Position numbers and translations under genes: made by a program. Below the pieces are notes generated by a model. That model was given only the letters and a program-made list of their open reading frames with translations. It did no database searches and was not told the DNA's origin. Positions 6,941-17,500 of a stretch of 64,000 bases of DNA are shown piece after piece. Each line of letters starts with the position of its first letter. The stretch's first letter is position 1. This stretch comes from Georgenia satyanarayanai (lineage in GTDB: Bacteria > Actinomycetota > Actinomycetes > Actinomycetales > Actinomycetaceae), in NCBI RefSeq assembly GCF_009193135.1, contig NZ_VUKC01000017.1, positions 1-64,000 of the forward strand. The letters are read 5' to 3'.

Positions 6941-9198
6941 CAGCGGCCCTTTCGCAGTGAGGTGAGCGAGACCCGTGAGCGTAGCCAGCGGCGCCGGCCC
7001 ACGGCCCGGCGCAGGCGGCCCTCGGTGGACTGGACGTGCTCCCAGTACCCGGTGACAGCACCCTCGTCCGGCAGCACCGGGCCGAAGACGCCGGCGTCGG
7101 CGTGCCGGGCGAGCGAGCCGGCGTCGAGCCCGGAGACGTCCACCGGCCGCGTGCCGCGGCGCCGGGTGCTGCGCCCGCCGGCGAGGCTGTCCTCGAGCTC
7201 CCGGGCCTGCTCGTGGCGGGTGCCCGACCCGGTGACCGGGACACCGAGGTCACGGGCGCGGTCGACGACCTCGTCCCAGCCGCCGGCGACGCGGCCGGAG
7301 CCGCTGCCGCGGGTGCGGCGCCGGCGCCGGCGCAGCACCTTGAGCAGGACGATGAGGAGGAGCGGCAGGAGGAGGACGAGGAGCGAGACCCCCACGCCGA
7401 GGACGATGAGCAGGGTGTAGCTCAGCGGCTCGTCCTCGGGGACGTCCTCCTCGTCGGCGTCGACCTCGTCGCGGTCCATCGGCGGCGCGTCGGGCGGCTC
7501 CTGGGCGGGTGGCGGCGGCTGGAGCACCTGCGGCTGCGGGCGGTCCTGCGGCTCGGGCTCCTCGACCTGCGGGATGCGGTCCTCGTCCGGCGTCGGGTAG
7601 AAGGGCACCCAGCCGTGGTCCTCGAAGGCGACCTCGACCCAGGCGGTGACGTCGTCGCCGGTGATCTCCACCGGGCCGCTGCCGCCCGCCGCCTCCGGCA
7701 CGAAACCCATGACCACCCGGGTGGGCAGGCCGACGGCGCGGCCGAGGAGGCCCATGAGCGCCGCGTACTGCTCCTCGTCCCCGATCATGAGCTCCTCGGT
7801 GACCATCTGGGCGAGCCGGGCGGCGCCGTGGCCGGCGAGGGAGGGCGCGTCGCCCTCGAGGCCGTGGGAGAAGTAGCCCTCCTGCAGGCTGCCGACGAGG
7901 GCCTGGACCCGCGCGAGCGGCGTCTCGGCGGCCGCGATCATCGACGACGCCTCGGCGATGACCATCTCCGGGACCCCGGACAGCTCGGGCTGGTCGACGC
8001 GGCCGAGCGGCGCGCCCTCGAGCGCGCTGACGGGCGGCTCGACGACGGGCGTGGCGAGCAGGGAGTAGCTGTCGCCGCCGCGCAGGCCGCTCGTGACGAT
8101 GCCGGTGGACGAGGCGCGGTTGAAGTAGAGGTTGCGGGCGGTCTCGGTCGCGTCCGGGCCGGCGAACTCGACGTCGTAGGTGCGGCCCACCGTCGGCAGC
8201 CACACCCCGGCGTACTCGCCGAGCTCCACCTCGACCGTCGTCGCGTCGTCGGGCACGGTGGCCTCGACGCGCTCCCCGATCCGGGTGAAGGTGCCCGAGC
8301 CGGCGGCGTTGCCGTCCGCGCTGCCCGCGACGGCCCAGGTGGTGCCGTCGTAGGCGTCCATCGTCGCCAGCCGCACCGGCGCCCCGGCGGGCAGTCCGGT
8401 CACCGTGAGGATCGTGTCCTCGCGGTGGTCCTTGAGGTAGGAGCGGAAGCCGGCGAGCGGGCTGGGGTAGTCGTGCGGGTCGAGCGGCGGCTCGATGATC
8501 TCGCGCAGGACGACGCGGTGGGTGTCACCGGGGGCGAGGAGCCCGACGCCGGTGCCGCCGGCCGCGGCGACCGCGACGAGGACGAGGACCGCCACGGGGC
8601 GTCCCTGCTGCAGCCGGCCGGTGCGCCACGTCGCCCACAGCAGCCCGGTGAGGGCGCCGACGAGGGCGAGCGGGAGCGCGAGAACTTCACGGGCCGTGCC
8701 GAGGAGGATGGCTCCGGCGAGGACGACGGCGGGCGCGAGGAGCGCCCACGCGGGCCGGCGGGTGCGCAGCGAGACCGTCACCGCGACGAGCGTGGCGAGC
8801 AGGGCGAGGAGGTAGGGCGCGGTGAGCGTGGTGCCCACCGCCCCGAGCGGCGGGGCGAGGGTGACGACCTGCTTCCACGACGTCACCGCGCCGCTGCCGA
8901 CCGCCCCCAGCGTCTGGGGGGTGGGGACGATCCCGGCCAGCGCCGTCGTCGGGGCGCCGAGGGAGGACCCGAGGACGGTCGCGCCGAGGGTGGCGGCGAC
9001 CACGGTGAGGGTGGTCCAGCGGCGCCACGCGCCGAGCGTGGCGACCAGGGTGCCGAGCACCGCTCCGCCGAGCGCGGCCGCGACGAGGCGGCCGCTGCCG
9101 TAGACGGGCACGAGCGGGACGAGGGCGAGCAGGACGAGCCCGACGGGGACGAGGACGTCGACCCAGCGGGCGCGCAGCAGCGCGAGGTAGTCGCTCAC
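6940..9198 (-). CDS. TgpA-like membrane protein with a degenerate transglutaminase domain
   Basis: The 752-residue protein has about six N-terminal transmembrane helices, an extracellular transglutaminase-like domain (about residues 420-545), a Pro/Glu-rich acidic linker, one C-terminal helix (about 600-625) and a basic cytoplasmic tail. The fold is clear from V-G-L-P-T-R-V-V-M-G-F and W-V-P-F-Y-P-T-P. However, the nucleophile site normally G-x-C-E-Q reads G-D-E-E-Q, and the catalytic His site normally D-A-H-A-W reads D-V-T-A-W. Both Cys and His are therefore absent and the domain is probably non-enzymatic, perhaps a binding module. The GTG at 9198 gives a GTGA overlap with the DUF58 gene; the open frame extends to 9387 but reads antisense-like residues there. 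MoxR-DUF58-transglutaminase triplets are common in bacteria. Confidence 0.85.
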   Translation of the reverse strand: MSDYLALLRARWVDVLVPVGLVLLALVPLVPVYGSGRLVAAALGGAVLGTLVATLGAWRRWTTLTVVAATLGATVLGSSLGAPTTALAGIVPTPQTLGAVGSGAVTSWKQVVTLAPPLGAVGTTLTAPYLLALLATLVAVTVSLRTRRPAWALLAPAVVLAGAILLGTAREVLALPLALVGALTGLLWATWRTGRLQQGRPVAVLVLVAVAAAGGTGVGLLAPGDTHRVVLREIIEPPLDPHDYPSPLAGFRSYLKDHREDTILTVTGLPAGAPVRLATMDAYDGTTWAVAGSADGNAAGSGTFTRIGERVEATVPDDATTVEVELGEYAGVWLPTVGRTYDVEFAGPDATETARNLYFNRASSTGIVTSGLRGGDSYSLLATPVVEPPVSALEGAPLGRVDQPELSGVPEMVIAEASSMIAAAETPLARVQALVGSLQEGYFSHGLEGDAPSLAGHGAARLAQMVTEELMIGDEEQYAALMGLLGRAVGLPTRVVMGFVPEAAGGSGPVEITGDDVTAWVEVAFEDHGWVPFYPTPDEDRIPQVEEPEPQDRPQPQVLQPPPPAQEPPDAPPMDRDEVDADEEDVPEDEPLSYTLLIVLGVGVSLLVLLLPLLLIVLLKVLRRRRRRTRGSGSGRVAGGWDEVVDRARDLGVPVTGSGTRHEQARELEDSLAGGRSTRRRGTRPVDVSGLDAGSLARHADAGVFGPVLPDEGAVTGYWEHVQSTEGRLRRAVGRRRWLRSRVSLTSLRKGR

Positions 9199-10466
9199 CG
9201 GCGCTCGGCCTTCCGGAATCCGCGGCGCAGCTCGGAGAGCTCGCCGATCGTGAGGACGGTGACGACGCCGACAGTGTGGACGGCCGTCTCGGCGCCGGCG
9301 ACCACCTGGACGGCGAAGGCGCGCGCGTCCACGGGCAGGACGGCGCCGGCGGCCCGGATCTGCTCTGGGGTGACGGTGGAGCCGCACACGAGGACGACCA
9401 TCGAGGCGCGCTCGACCTCCCGGCTGATCTGGTGGGCGATCGACAGCACGCCGGTGGGGCCACCGTCACGCTCGACGCGGGTGAGGGCGTCGAGGTACTG
9501 GCCAGCGGAGACGGCGCGCAGGGTCTCGTGACTGGTGAGGGTGGTGAGGTCCTTCTCCTCGCGCATCGCCTGGAGGGCGAGGGAGCCGAGGGTGGAGACG
9601 GCGGTCTCGAACTCCTCGTCCTCGGCGTAGTCGCGCTCGTTTCGGCTCATCCCGACGACGAGGTGGGAGCGGCGGGTCTCCTCGAACTGGCGGACCATGA
9701 GCTTGCCGGCGCGGGCGGAGGTGCGCCAGTGGACGTAGCGGCGGTCGTCGCCGGGGACGTACTCGCGCAGGGCGTGGAAGGACAGGTCGGCGCTCGTGAC
9801 GTCACGGGTCGGCTTGCCCTCGAGGTCGTGGATGAAGCCGGCGGCGGAGGAGCTGAGCACGACGGTGCGCGGGTGGACGTAGAGCTCCTGCGGGTCGCCC
9901 CAGGCGACGCCGCGGCGCATGAGCCCGAGCGGGTCGCCGCGGACGGTGCGGACCGGACCGACCTGGATGACGCTGCGCCGGCTCGTGGGGATCGCGAAGA
10001 TCTCCTCGTGGTCCTCACCGGCACCGAGGCCGGGCAGGTGGAAGCCGACCTCGGCGGCGCCGACGGGCAGCTCGACGCGGGCGGGCAGCACCGGGTGCGC
10101 GGCGGCGTTGCGGACGGTGACCCCCGCCATCGCCCGCTCCCCGACGACGACGCGCCGGTCGCTCAGGCGCAGGCTCACCTCGTAGGGGTGGCGGCCGAGG
10201 GTGAAGACGAGCGCCGCGACGAAGGTCGTGACGAGCGTGGCGCCGAGGACGACGAGCTCGACCCAGCCGAGGCGGCGCCCGGCGACCCAGGCGAGGAGCC
10301 CGACGGCGAGCACCGCCCAGCCGGCGACGCTCACCGCCTTGGCGGCGCGCCCGATCCCGAGCCGGGGGGCGCGGGTGCGGTCGACCAGGGACCGCAGCGC
10401 GCTCGTCTCCGCGAGTCGTCCGGAGAGGGCGGCGCGGCCTCGGGTGGTGGTGGAGGGCTCGCTCAC
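9195..10466 (-). CDS. DUF58 domain protein (MoxR partner)
   Basis: The 423-residue protein has two adjacent hydrophobic helices near residues 45-90, a beta-rich middle part, and a C-terminal von Willebrand A-like DUF58 domain. Its signature is visible as F-H-A-L-R-E-Y-V-P-G-D-D followed by V-H-W-R-T-S-A-R. DUF58 proteins are usually encoded next to MoxR AAA+ ATPases and are thought to help assemble or mature envelope complexes. The GTG start at 10466 lies 3 nt after the MoxR stop, and the stop overlaps the next gene (GTGA). Family assignment is secure; the role in this locus is inferred from position. Confidence 0.88.
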   Translation of the reverse strand: MSEPSTTTRGRAALSGRLAETSALRSLVDRTRAPRLGIGRAAKAVSVAGWAVLAVGLLAWVAGRRLGWVELVVLGATLVTTFVAALVFTLGRHPYEVSLRLSDRRVVVGERAMAGVTVRNAAAHPVLPARVELPVGAAEVGFHLPGLGAGEDHEEIFAIPTSRRSVIQVGPVRTVRGDPLGLMRRGVAWGDPQELYVHPRTVVLSSSAAGFIHDLEGKPTRDVTSADLSFHALREYVPGDDRRYVHWRTSARAGKLMVRQFEETRRSHLVVGMSRNERDYAEDEEFETAVSTLGSLALQAMREEKDLTTLTSHETLRAVSAGQYLDALTRVERDGGPTGVLSIAHQISREVERASMVVLVCGSTVTPEQIRAAGAVLPVDARAFAVQVVAGAETAVHTVGVVTVLTIGELSELRRGFRKAERR

Positions 10467-10469
10467 GGC

Positions 10470-11465
10470 TTACTGGTCGCCGCCGCGGCGGGTGGGCGGG
10501 GCGATCTCGGCGAGGACGCCGCGGATCGCACCGGCCGCCGTCGCCCCCTCGAACTCCGCCTCGGCGTCGAGCACGATGCGGTGGGCGAGGACCGGCTCGG
10601 CGAGGTCCTTGATGTCGTCGGGGACGACGTAGTTGCGTCCGTGCGCGGCGGCCCACGTCTTGGCGGCGCGGATGAGGGAGATCGCGCCGCGGACGCTGAC
10701 ACCGATGGTGACGTTCTCCGCCCGGCGGGTCTCGGCGACCACGCGGGAGACGTACTCGAGGACGGCGGCGTCGACGTGGACGGTGCCGGCGAGCTCGATC
10801 ATCTCGACGACGGCAGCGCCCGTGATGACCGGCGTGACGCCGCCCGCCCGGTCCCGGGTGGAGGCGGCGGCGAGGATGCTCACCGTCGCGTTGTGGTCCG
10901 GGTAGCCGACCGAGGTCTTCATGAGGAAGCGGTCCAGCTGCGCCTCGGGCAGGCGGTAGGTGCCGGCCTGCTCGACGGGGTTCTGGGTGGCGAGCACGAT
11001 GAACGGGCGCCCGACGTCGTAGGGCACGCCGTCGAAGGTGACGCGCCCCTCCTCCATGACCTCCAGGAGTGCGGACTGCGTCTTCGGCGAGGCGCGGTTG
11101 ATCTCGTCGGCGAGGACGACGGAGGCGAAGATCGGGCCCTTGTGGAACTCGAACTGCTGGGTCTTCGGGTCGAGGATCGACACCCCGGTGACGTCGGAGG
11201 GCAGCAGGTCCGGGGTGAACTGGATCCGCGAGCTCGTCGTCTGCACGGCCGCGGCGAGCGAGCGCGCGAGCTGGGTCTTGCCCGTCCCGGGGACGTCCTC
11301 GAGGAGCACGTGGCCGCCGCTGAGCATCGTCGTGACGACGAGCCGGATGACGCCCGCCTTGCCGACGACGGCCCCGCCGACGGCGGAGACGATCCTCTCG
11401 AAGGTGTCGGCGAACCACGCCGCCTGGTCGGGCGTCATCGTGGTCTGCTGCTCGGTCGCGGTCAT
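10470..11465 (-). CDS. MoxR-family AAA+ ATPase
   Basis: The protein has 331 residues. Visible motifs are Walker A G-T-G-K-T (about residue 70), Walker B L-A-D-E-I-N-R-A, sensor A-T-Q-N-P-V-E-Q-A-G-T and the C-terminal AAA lid. MoxR ATPases act as chaperone-like remodelling factors, usually together with vWA/DUF58 proteins such as the next gene. I chose the ATG at 11465, preceded by GGAG at suitable spacing; the open frame extends upstream into non-coding-like sequence. It lies 44 nt after the giant surface-protein gene and belongs to the same operon. Confidence 0.93.
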   Translation of the reverse strand: MTATEQQTTMTPDQAAWFADTFERIVSAVGGAVVGKAGVIRLVVTTMLSGGHVLLEDVPGTGKTQLARSLAAAVQTTSSRIQFTPDLLPSDVTGVSILDPKTQQFEFHKGPIFASVVLADEINRASPKTQSALLEVMEEGRVTFDGVPYDVGRPFIVLATQNPVEQAGTYRLPEAQLDRFLMKTSVGYPDHNATVSILAAASTRDRAGGVTPVITGAAVVEMIELAGTVHVDAAVLEYVSRVVAETRRAENVTIGVSVRGAISLIRAAKTWAAAHGRNYVVPDDIKDLAEPVLAHRIVLDAEAEFEGATAAGAIRGVLAEIAPPTRRGGDQ

Positions 11466-11509
11466 GCGGGCTCCGTGTGTCTGGGCGGCGTGCGGGAAGG
11501 TCGTTCGGG

Positions 11510-14500
11510 CTACCAGGTGATCGTGTCGCAGGCGTTGACACCGTTGCCGGTGACGCACACCCCCACGCGCTCCCCGGGCTGTCCGCGGAAGGTGCCGCTC
11601 TGCCAGCTGCCGGAGCCGGAGAGCGAGCGGGTGTAGGTCCGCCAGGTGCCGTCACCGGGCTCGTTGGACGCCGTGAACCGCACGGTGTAGGTGCCGCTCG
11701 GCATGTCCGCCCACGAGAACTTGAGGAATGCGCACGAGCTGTGGGTGCACGACGGCTGGCGCGTGGCGTCGCCCTTGAGCATCCGGACGCTCGGGTCCGG
11801 CGGGGGCGGGGGCGGGCGGCGGACCGGTGCGTCGATGGTCCGCACGGAGGCGTTCGCCGTCCGCACCTCGCCGTCGGCCCGCTGGGCCCGGATCTGGGCC
11901 TCGTAGGTGGTGCCCCAGTCGCCGTCGACCTTGCGGCTGCCGTTGGCCGGGACGTTCTCCCAGCCGCCGTTGCCGATCTTCAGCTGGACGCTGGTCACCT
12001 CTCGCCCGTTGCCGTCGGGCGTGGTCCACCTGAACGTCGCACCCGGCTGCTCGGTGACGGTATCGACGTAGGTGTTGTGGGCACCGTGCCGCTGCGCGGT
12101 CATCGTCGCCTGCCCGAAGGGGCCGTAGGGCACGGCCGCCGCCGAGGCCGGGCTGGCCTCACCGCAGTAGGTGTTGCAGGCACGCACCGAGAACGTGTAG
12201 CTCGAGCCGTCGTTGAGGCCGGTGATGAGCTTGTTCGAGGCGAGCTGGCTCCACCCGCCGCCGTTGACGCTCACCTCGAAGCGGCGGATCGGGTCACCGT
12301 TGTCGGCGGGGTTCTGGTGGGCGAGCTGGACCTGGCCGTCGCTCCCGGTGGCCTGCGCGGTGACGCTCGGGACACGGTCGGGCTGGAGGAAGGACCGCAC
12401 GGACGCCGACGGCGGGCTCACCGGGGAGGTCCCGGCCTTGTTCGTCGCGGCCACGGTCACCGTGTAGTCACTGCCGGCCGGCGCGTCCTCGGTGAAGGAG
12501 GTCTGGCCCCCGGGCACCGTGAAGGACTTGAAGGCGGACCCGTCACGGCGGATGACGACGTCGTAGGACGCGATCGCGTCGCCGTTGTTCGCCGGCGGTG
12601 ACCACGAGGCGGTGATCTGGGCGTTGACCGGGGAGTCGACGCGCTGGGCGACCGGCGCGACCGGCTGCTCGGGCTTGCCGGCCGGCACCTCCGGGGCCGA
12701 CCACTCCGACCACTCGCTGGGGTCGGGGGCGTCGTTGTGGGCGCGCACGCGCACGGTGTAGGACTGCCCGTTCTGCAGACCGCTCCACGTGTGGGAGTTG
12801 CCGCTCACCGAGATCTGCCCGCCACCCGGTGACGGGGCGATCTGCAGGTCGTAGGAGGTGACGTCCGAGCCGCGGCTGACCGGCGTCGTCCAGTCCACCT
12901 CGAGCTGGCCGTCCCCGAAGGTGAGGGTCGGCGCCGCGGGGCGCTCGGGCTTGACGTCGGGGCGCGCGACCGCGGACGGACCCGAGGGCTCGGAGTCGCC
13001 GACCTTGTTGGTCGCCGTCACCGTGAAGGTGTACTCGACGTCGTTGGTGAGGCCGCCGATGGTGCACGTCGTCGTCGGGCACTGCTGGCTCACGCCGTTG
13101 GCCTCGACGCGGTACCCGGTGATCGGGGCGCCGTTGTCCGCGGGGGCGGACCAGGTGAGGACGACCGTCCGGTCGCGCACCTCCTCGACGCGCGGGGGCG
13201 CGGGGCGCTCGGGGACACCGATGACGGAGTAGGAGATGCGGCCCTCGACGTCGCGCAGCGGGTCACCCGTCGCGTCCTGGACGGTGAAGCGCACAGCGGC
13301 GCGGCCCACGAAGTCGGCTCCAGCGGTGACGGTGACCGTGTCGCCGTTCGTGACGGGCTCGGGCCCACCGGTCTCGCTGCGCGCCCCGACGACGGTGAGC
13401 GGCTCGCCGGGGAAGGGGTTGAAGGCGCCCCGGAGGACGTCGACCGACTCCGACTCGCCCTGCTCGATCTCCCCGAGGTCGACGTCGTTGACCGACGCGA
13501 GGCGCCGGTTGGACGCCGCCACGGTCACCTCGACGACGCCGGGCACCGGCTCGGCCTTGGAGTCCGAGACGGTGAGCTCGATGTTGCCCGCCGTCCCGCG
13601 CGGGGTGTCGACGGGCGCGGAGACCGTGAGGTTGGGGCCGTCCAGGCTCGCGTCGATCCCCTCGGGCACCCCGGTGAGCTCGTAGCGCAGCTGGTTGAAG
13701 TCGCCCGTGTCCGGGTCCTCCGACAGCTGGCGCAGGTTGAGCCCGACCGGCCCCTCGGCGGGCACGACCTCGATCGCGGCGCCGTCGAAGGTCGGCGGGG
13801 TGTTCTCGGTGGACTCGACGGTGATGTCCAGGGTGAGCACCGCCGTGAGGCCCTCCGGGTCCTCGGCGCTCTCGCCGTCGGTCACCTCGAAGGTGAGGGT
13901 CGCCGGCCCCGCGTAGGTGGGCGCGGAGGTGAAGGTGAGCGTCGTCGGGCCGACGACGGGCGAGCTGCCGTCGGAGTTCGTCGCGCGCACCTTCTCCGCG
14001 TCGGTGAGCCGGACCTCCTTGCCGCTCGGGGCGATGACGTAGTCCGCGAGCTCGAGCTCGCGGGTCTCCCCCGTCGCGACGACGATGGGGTCGACGTCGG
14101 TGCGCAGCACCGGCCCGGAGTCCTCCAGGCCGGGGACGTCGACGAAGGCGTAGGACGTGAGGCCGTCGAGGTCGGTCACCGAGTAGGTGAGCACCTGGCG
14201 GGACGCCTGGACGTCGACCTGCACCTCGTTGTCGACCACCCGCGCGTTCTCGGGGGAGCCCTCGAGGCCGACCGTGAGGTCCTCACGGGTGCCGTCCGGG
14301 TCGAAGTCGTTGTCGAGGACCGGGATCGTCACCCGCTCCTGGTCGAGGATGGTGATCGCCCGGACGAGGTCGTCGACGGCGACCGGGGCCTGCAGCGGCG
14401 CGTCGGCCGAGACGCTGACGGTGATGATGCCCGTCGAGGTGCCACCGCGCTGGTCGCTCACGTGGTAGGGCAGCACGAAGGTGCCCTCCTGCTCGGGGGT

Positions 14501-17500
14501 GGTGATGCGCAGGCGCCCGCTGTCGAGCTGCTCGACCTCGAGCTCCTCGACCTCGTCGAAGGCGGGGTCACCGAGGTAGAGCGGGTCACCGTCCGGGTCG
14601 GTGTCGTTGACGAGCGGGTCGAAGTCGACGATGCGGCCGGGCCTGACGAGCACCTCGTCGTCGACCGCCTGCGGCGGGCGGTTGAGCTCGGGCGGGGGGA
14701 CGACGGCGACGCGCGCCGTCGCCGAGGCGTAGGTGCCCATGCGGTCGCGCACGGCGTAGGTGAAGGTGTCGGTCCCGGTCGAGCGGGAGTAGGCCTCGTA
14801 GTCGATGTACGTGGGGCCGACCTCGACGATGCGCCCCTTCGTCGGCGCCCGGTCGGCGCCGAGGAGCTGGACGGAGTCGCCGTCGGGGTCGATGCCGAAG
14901 AGCGGGACCTGGATGCGCACCCGCTCGCCGGCGAAGGCGCGCGACTCGATGGGAAGCGGCTGCGGCGGGGCGTTGCGCTCGCCGTCGTCGGCCTGGACGT
15001 AGATCGTCACCTGGGCGGAGGCGCGCTGGTCGGCCTCGTCGACGACCTCGTAGACCGCGTTGATGGTCTGCGGCTGCTCCGGCGCGCGGAAGCGCAGCGT
15101 GTCCCCGGAGGCGAAGAGGTGCCCGGCCTGCGGCTCCTCGACGAGCTCGGGCGACAGCTCGAACTCCAGGCCCGCCGGGTGGGAGTCGTTGGACAGCACG
15201 GGGATGGTGACGAAGTCGCCGGCGCGGACGTTGGCGACGTCGGCCTGGGCGACCGGGGGCTGGACGAGCGAGTCGGGCGGCACCTGCATGACGACGACCT
15301 CGCCGGTCGCGCTCGACTCGCCGTTGGACACCTCGTACGTGAGGCGCTGGGTCGTCTGGACATCCTGGCTCGCGGTGATCTTGAGGATCCGGTGCTCGAG
15401 GACGGCGACGGTGAGCCCGGAGTCCTCCGGCACGTCGACCTGCCGCACGGCGAGGAGCTCACCGCTGGGGTCCTCGTCGTTGGCGAGGACGTCGACGAGC
15501 ACCTGGCCCCCGGCGGGCAGCAGGCCGACGTCCTGGACGGCGACCGGCGCCGCCTCGGCGGGCTCGCGCACGTCGACGCGGATGAGGCCGGTGGCCGAGG
15601 CACCGGCGTCGTTGACCACGATGTAGGTGAGGTAGTACGTCTGTGCGGTGTCCGCGGAGAAGCGGAAGGCGCCGGCGTCGTAGTCGGGGACGACCTGCGC
15701 GCCGGGCACCTGCTGGACGTCGGCCAGGCGCAGCGGCTCCGCCTCGCCGCCCGGGTCGGTGTCGTTGGCCAGCGGCTCGACGACGGTCTCCTCCCCGGCG
15801 ATGGCGGTGACGAAGTCGAAGACCGGCACGGGCGGGAGGGCACCCTCCGGACGGACGTCGACGTCGAGCTCGACCTCGGCGGTGTCCGTGCCGTCGTAGA
15901 CCTCGACCGTCACCGGCTTGATGCCGGGGGTCACGCCGGAGTCGACGAAGGTCACGGCGCCGTCGGGCGTGAAGCGGACGATGTCGTCGGTGGTGGCGGT
16001 CGCACCGACGACGACGAGCTCGTCGCCGTCGGGGTCCATGACGGTGTCGAGGACGTTGACGCTGCCGGTCGCGCCCGACACGAGCGTGAGGGTCGCCGGG
16101 CGCACCTGCTCCGGTGGCCGGTTCGCCTCCGCGGGCACGACGGTGACGCGGGCGACGGCCTCGGCCTCCCCGCCGCGCCCGTCGCTCACCGAGTAGCGCA
16201 TGGCGGCGGCGCCGCTCGCGCCGTCGGCGACCGCGATCTGCAGCGCGCGCCCGCCCATGATCGGGCGGACGGTGCCGAAGGACTCGGCCGGCGCGTCGAA
16301 GGAGGAGACGGTGAGGAGGTCGCCGTCGGGGTCGGTGTCGTTGGCGAGCACCTCGAGGACGGTCGTCGACCCGGCGCGCACGCCGAGCTCGTCGTCCTGG
16401 GCGATCGGGTCGCGGTTCTCCTGCTCGCGGTCGAGCGGGAGCTGCTCCTCGATCTGCTGCTGGGACTCCTCCTCGTCGTCGCTCGCCGCCTGCGGCGGGA
16501 CGACGTCGTCCCAGTTCTCGACGATCTCCATCGCGTCCTTGACCAGCCACACGGTGCCGGCGACGAGGTCGTTGAGGACGACGACGTCGCGGTTGACGCG
16601 GAAGACGAGCCGCGCGTCGGTGAGGGTCTTGTCGATGGGCTGCTCGACGACCTCACCGTTCCCGCAGCGGGACTGGTAGACCCCGGTGCCGCCGGCCCAG
16701 GCGCCGTGGCTGCAGCCGGCGACGACCACCGGCTCGGTCGGTGTGCCCGGCTGGGAGACGCGGTCGACGCTCGGCTCCCCGCGGCCGAGGGGCACGCGGA
16801 CGAGCCCGTCCCGGGCGGCGAGGACGACGTCGCGGGCGGCGGCGGACGGCGCCTGGAGGGCCACCTGGGCGGTGTCGGCGACGTCGGCGAGCTCGAGCGG
16901 CTCGGTCCCGGGCCGCAGGAGCGTGACGCGGTCCTGCTCGTCGCGCACGAGCACGACCGGCTCGTCGCCGACCGCGCTCACCTGGATCTCGGCGTCGGTG
17001 AGGCGCGCGGGGTCGATGCCGAGCTCGGCGACGGCGGGCTCCTCCTCGCCCTCGGGGTCGAAGCCGGCGGGGATGGTGACGAGCGTGGCGTCGCCCGGGG
17101 AGACGCCGTAGGTCGTGCCGTCCACGCCGACGGCGATGACGGCGTTGGCACCGAGCCCGGCCGTCGCCTCGCGCTCCTCGTCGGCGAGTCCGCCGGCGCC
17201 GAGGACGGGCGCGGTGTGGAGCTGGCCGCTGCGGGAGTCGAGGACGGCGAGGGTGTCGCCGGCCATCTCGATCTGGCGCGGACCGGGCAGGGAGACGGTC
17301 GTCGTCGTGAGGACGGTAGCGGGGTCGACCTGCTGGAGGACGCCGGTGCCCTCGTCGACGAGGAAGACGTCGCCGCCCTCCTGGAGGACGTCGAAGCTCG
17401 CGCTGCGGGCGGCGAGCCCACCGTCGAGGAGCTGGACCTGGCTGTTGAGGCGGCCCAGGCGCATGTGCTCCTGGCTCGTCACCCACACCCCGCCGTCGTT

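Noticed and set aside
1853-7420. Very long plus-strand open frame (1855 codons)
   Set aside because: It is antisense to the FHA, WXG100 and FtsK genes; the translation is Arg/Gly/Asp/Val-rich with no domains, an effect of high GC codon bias.
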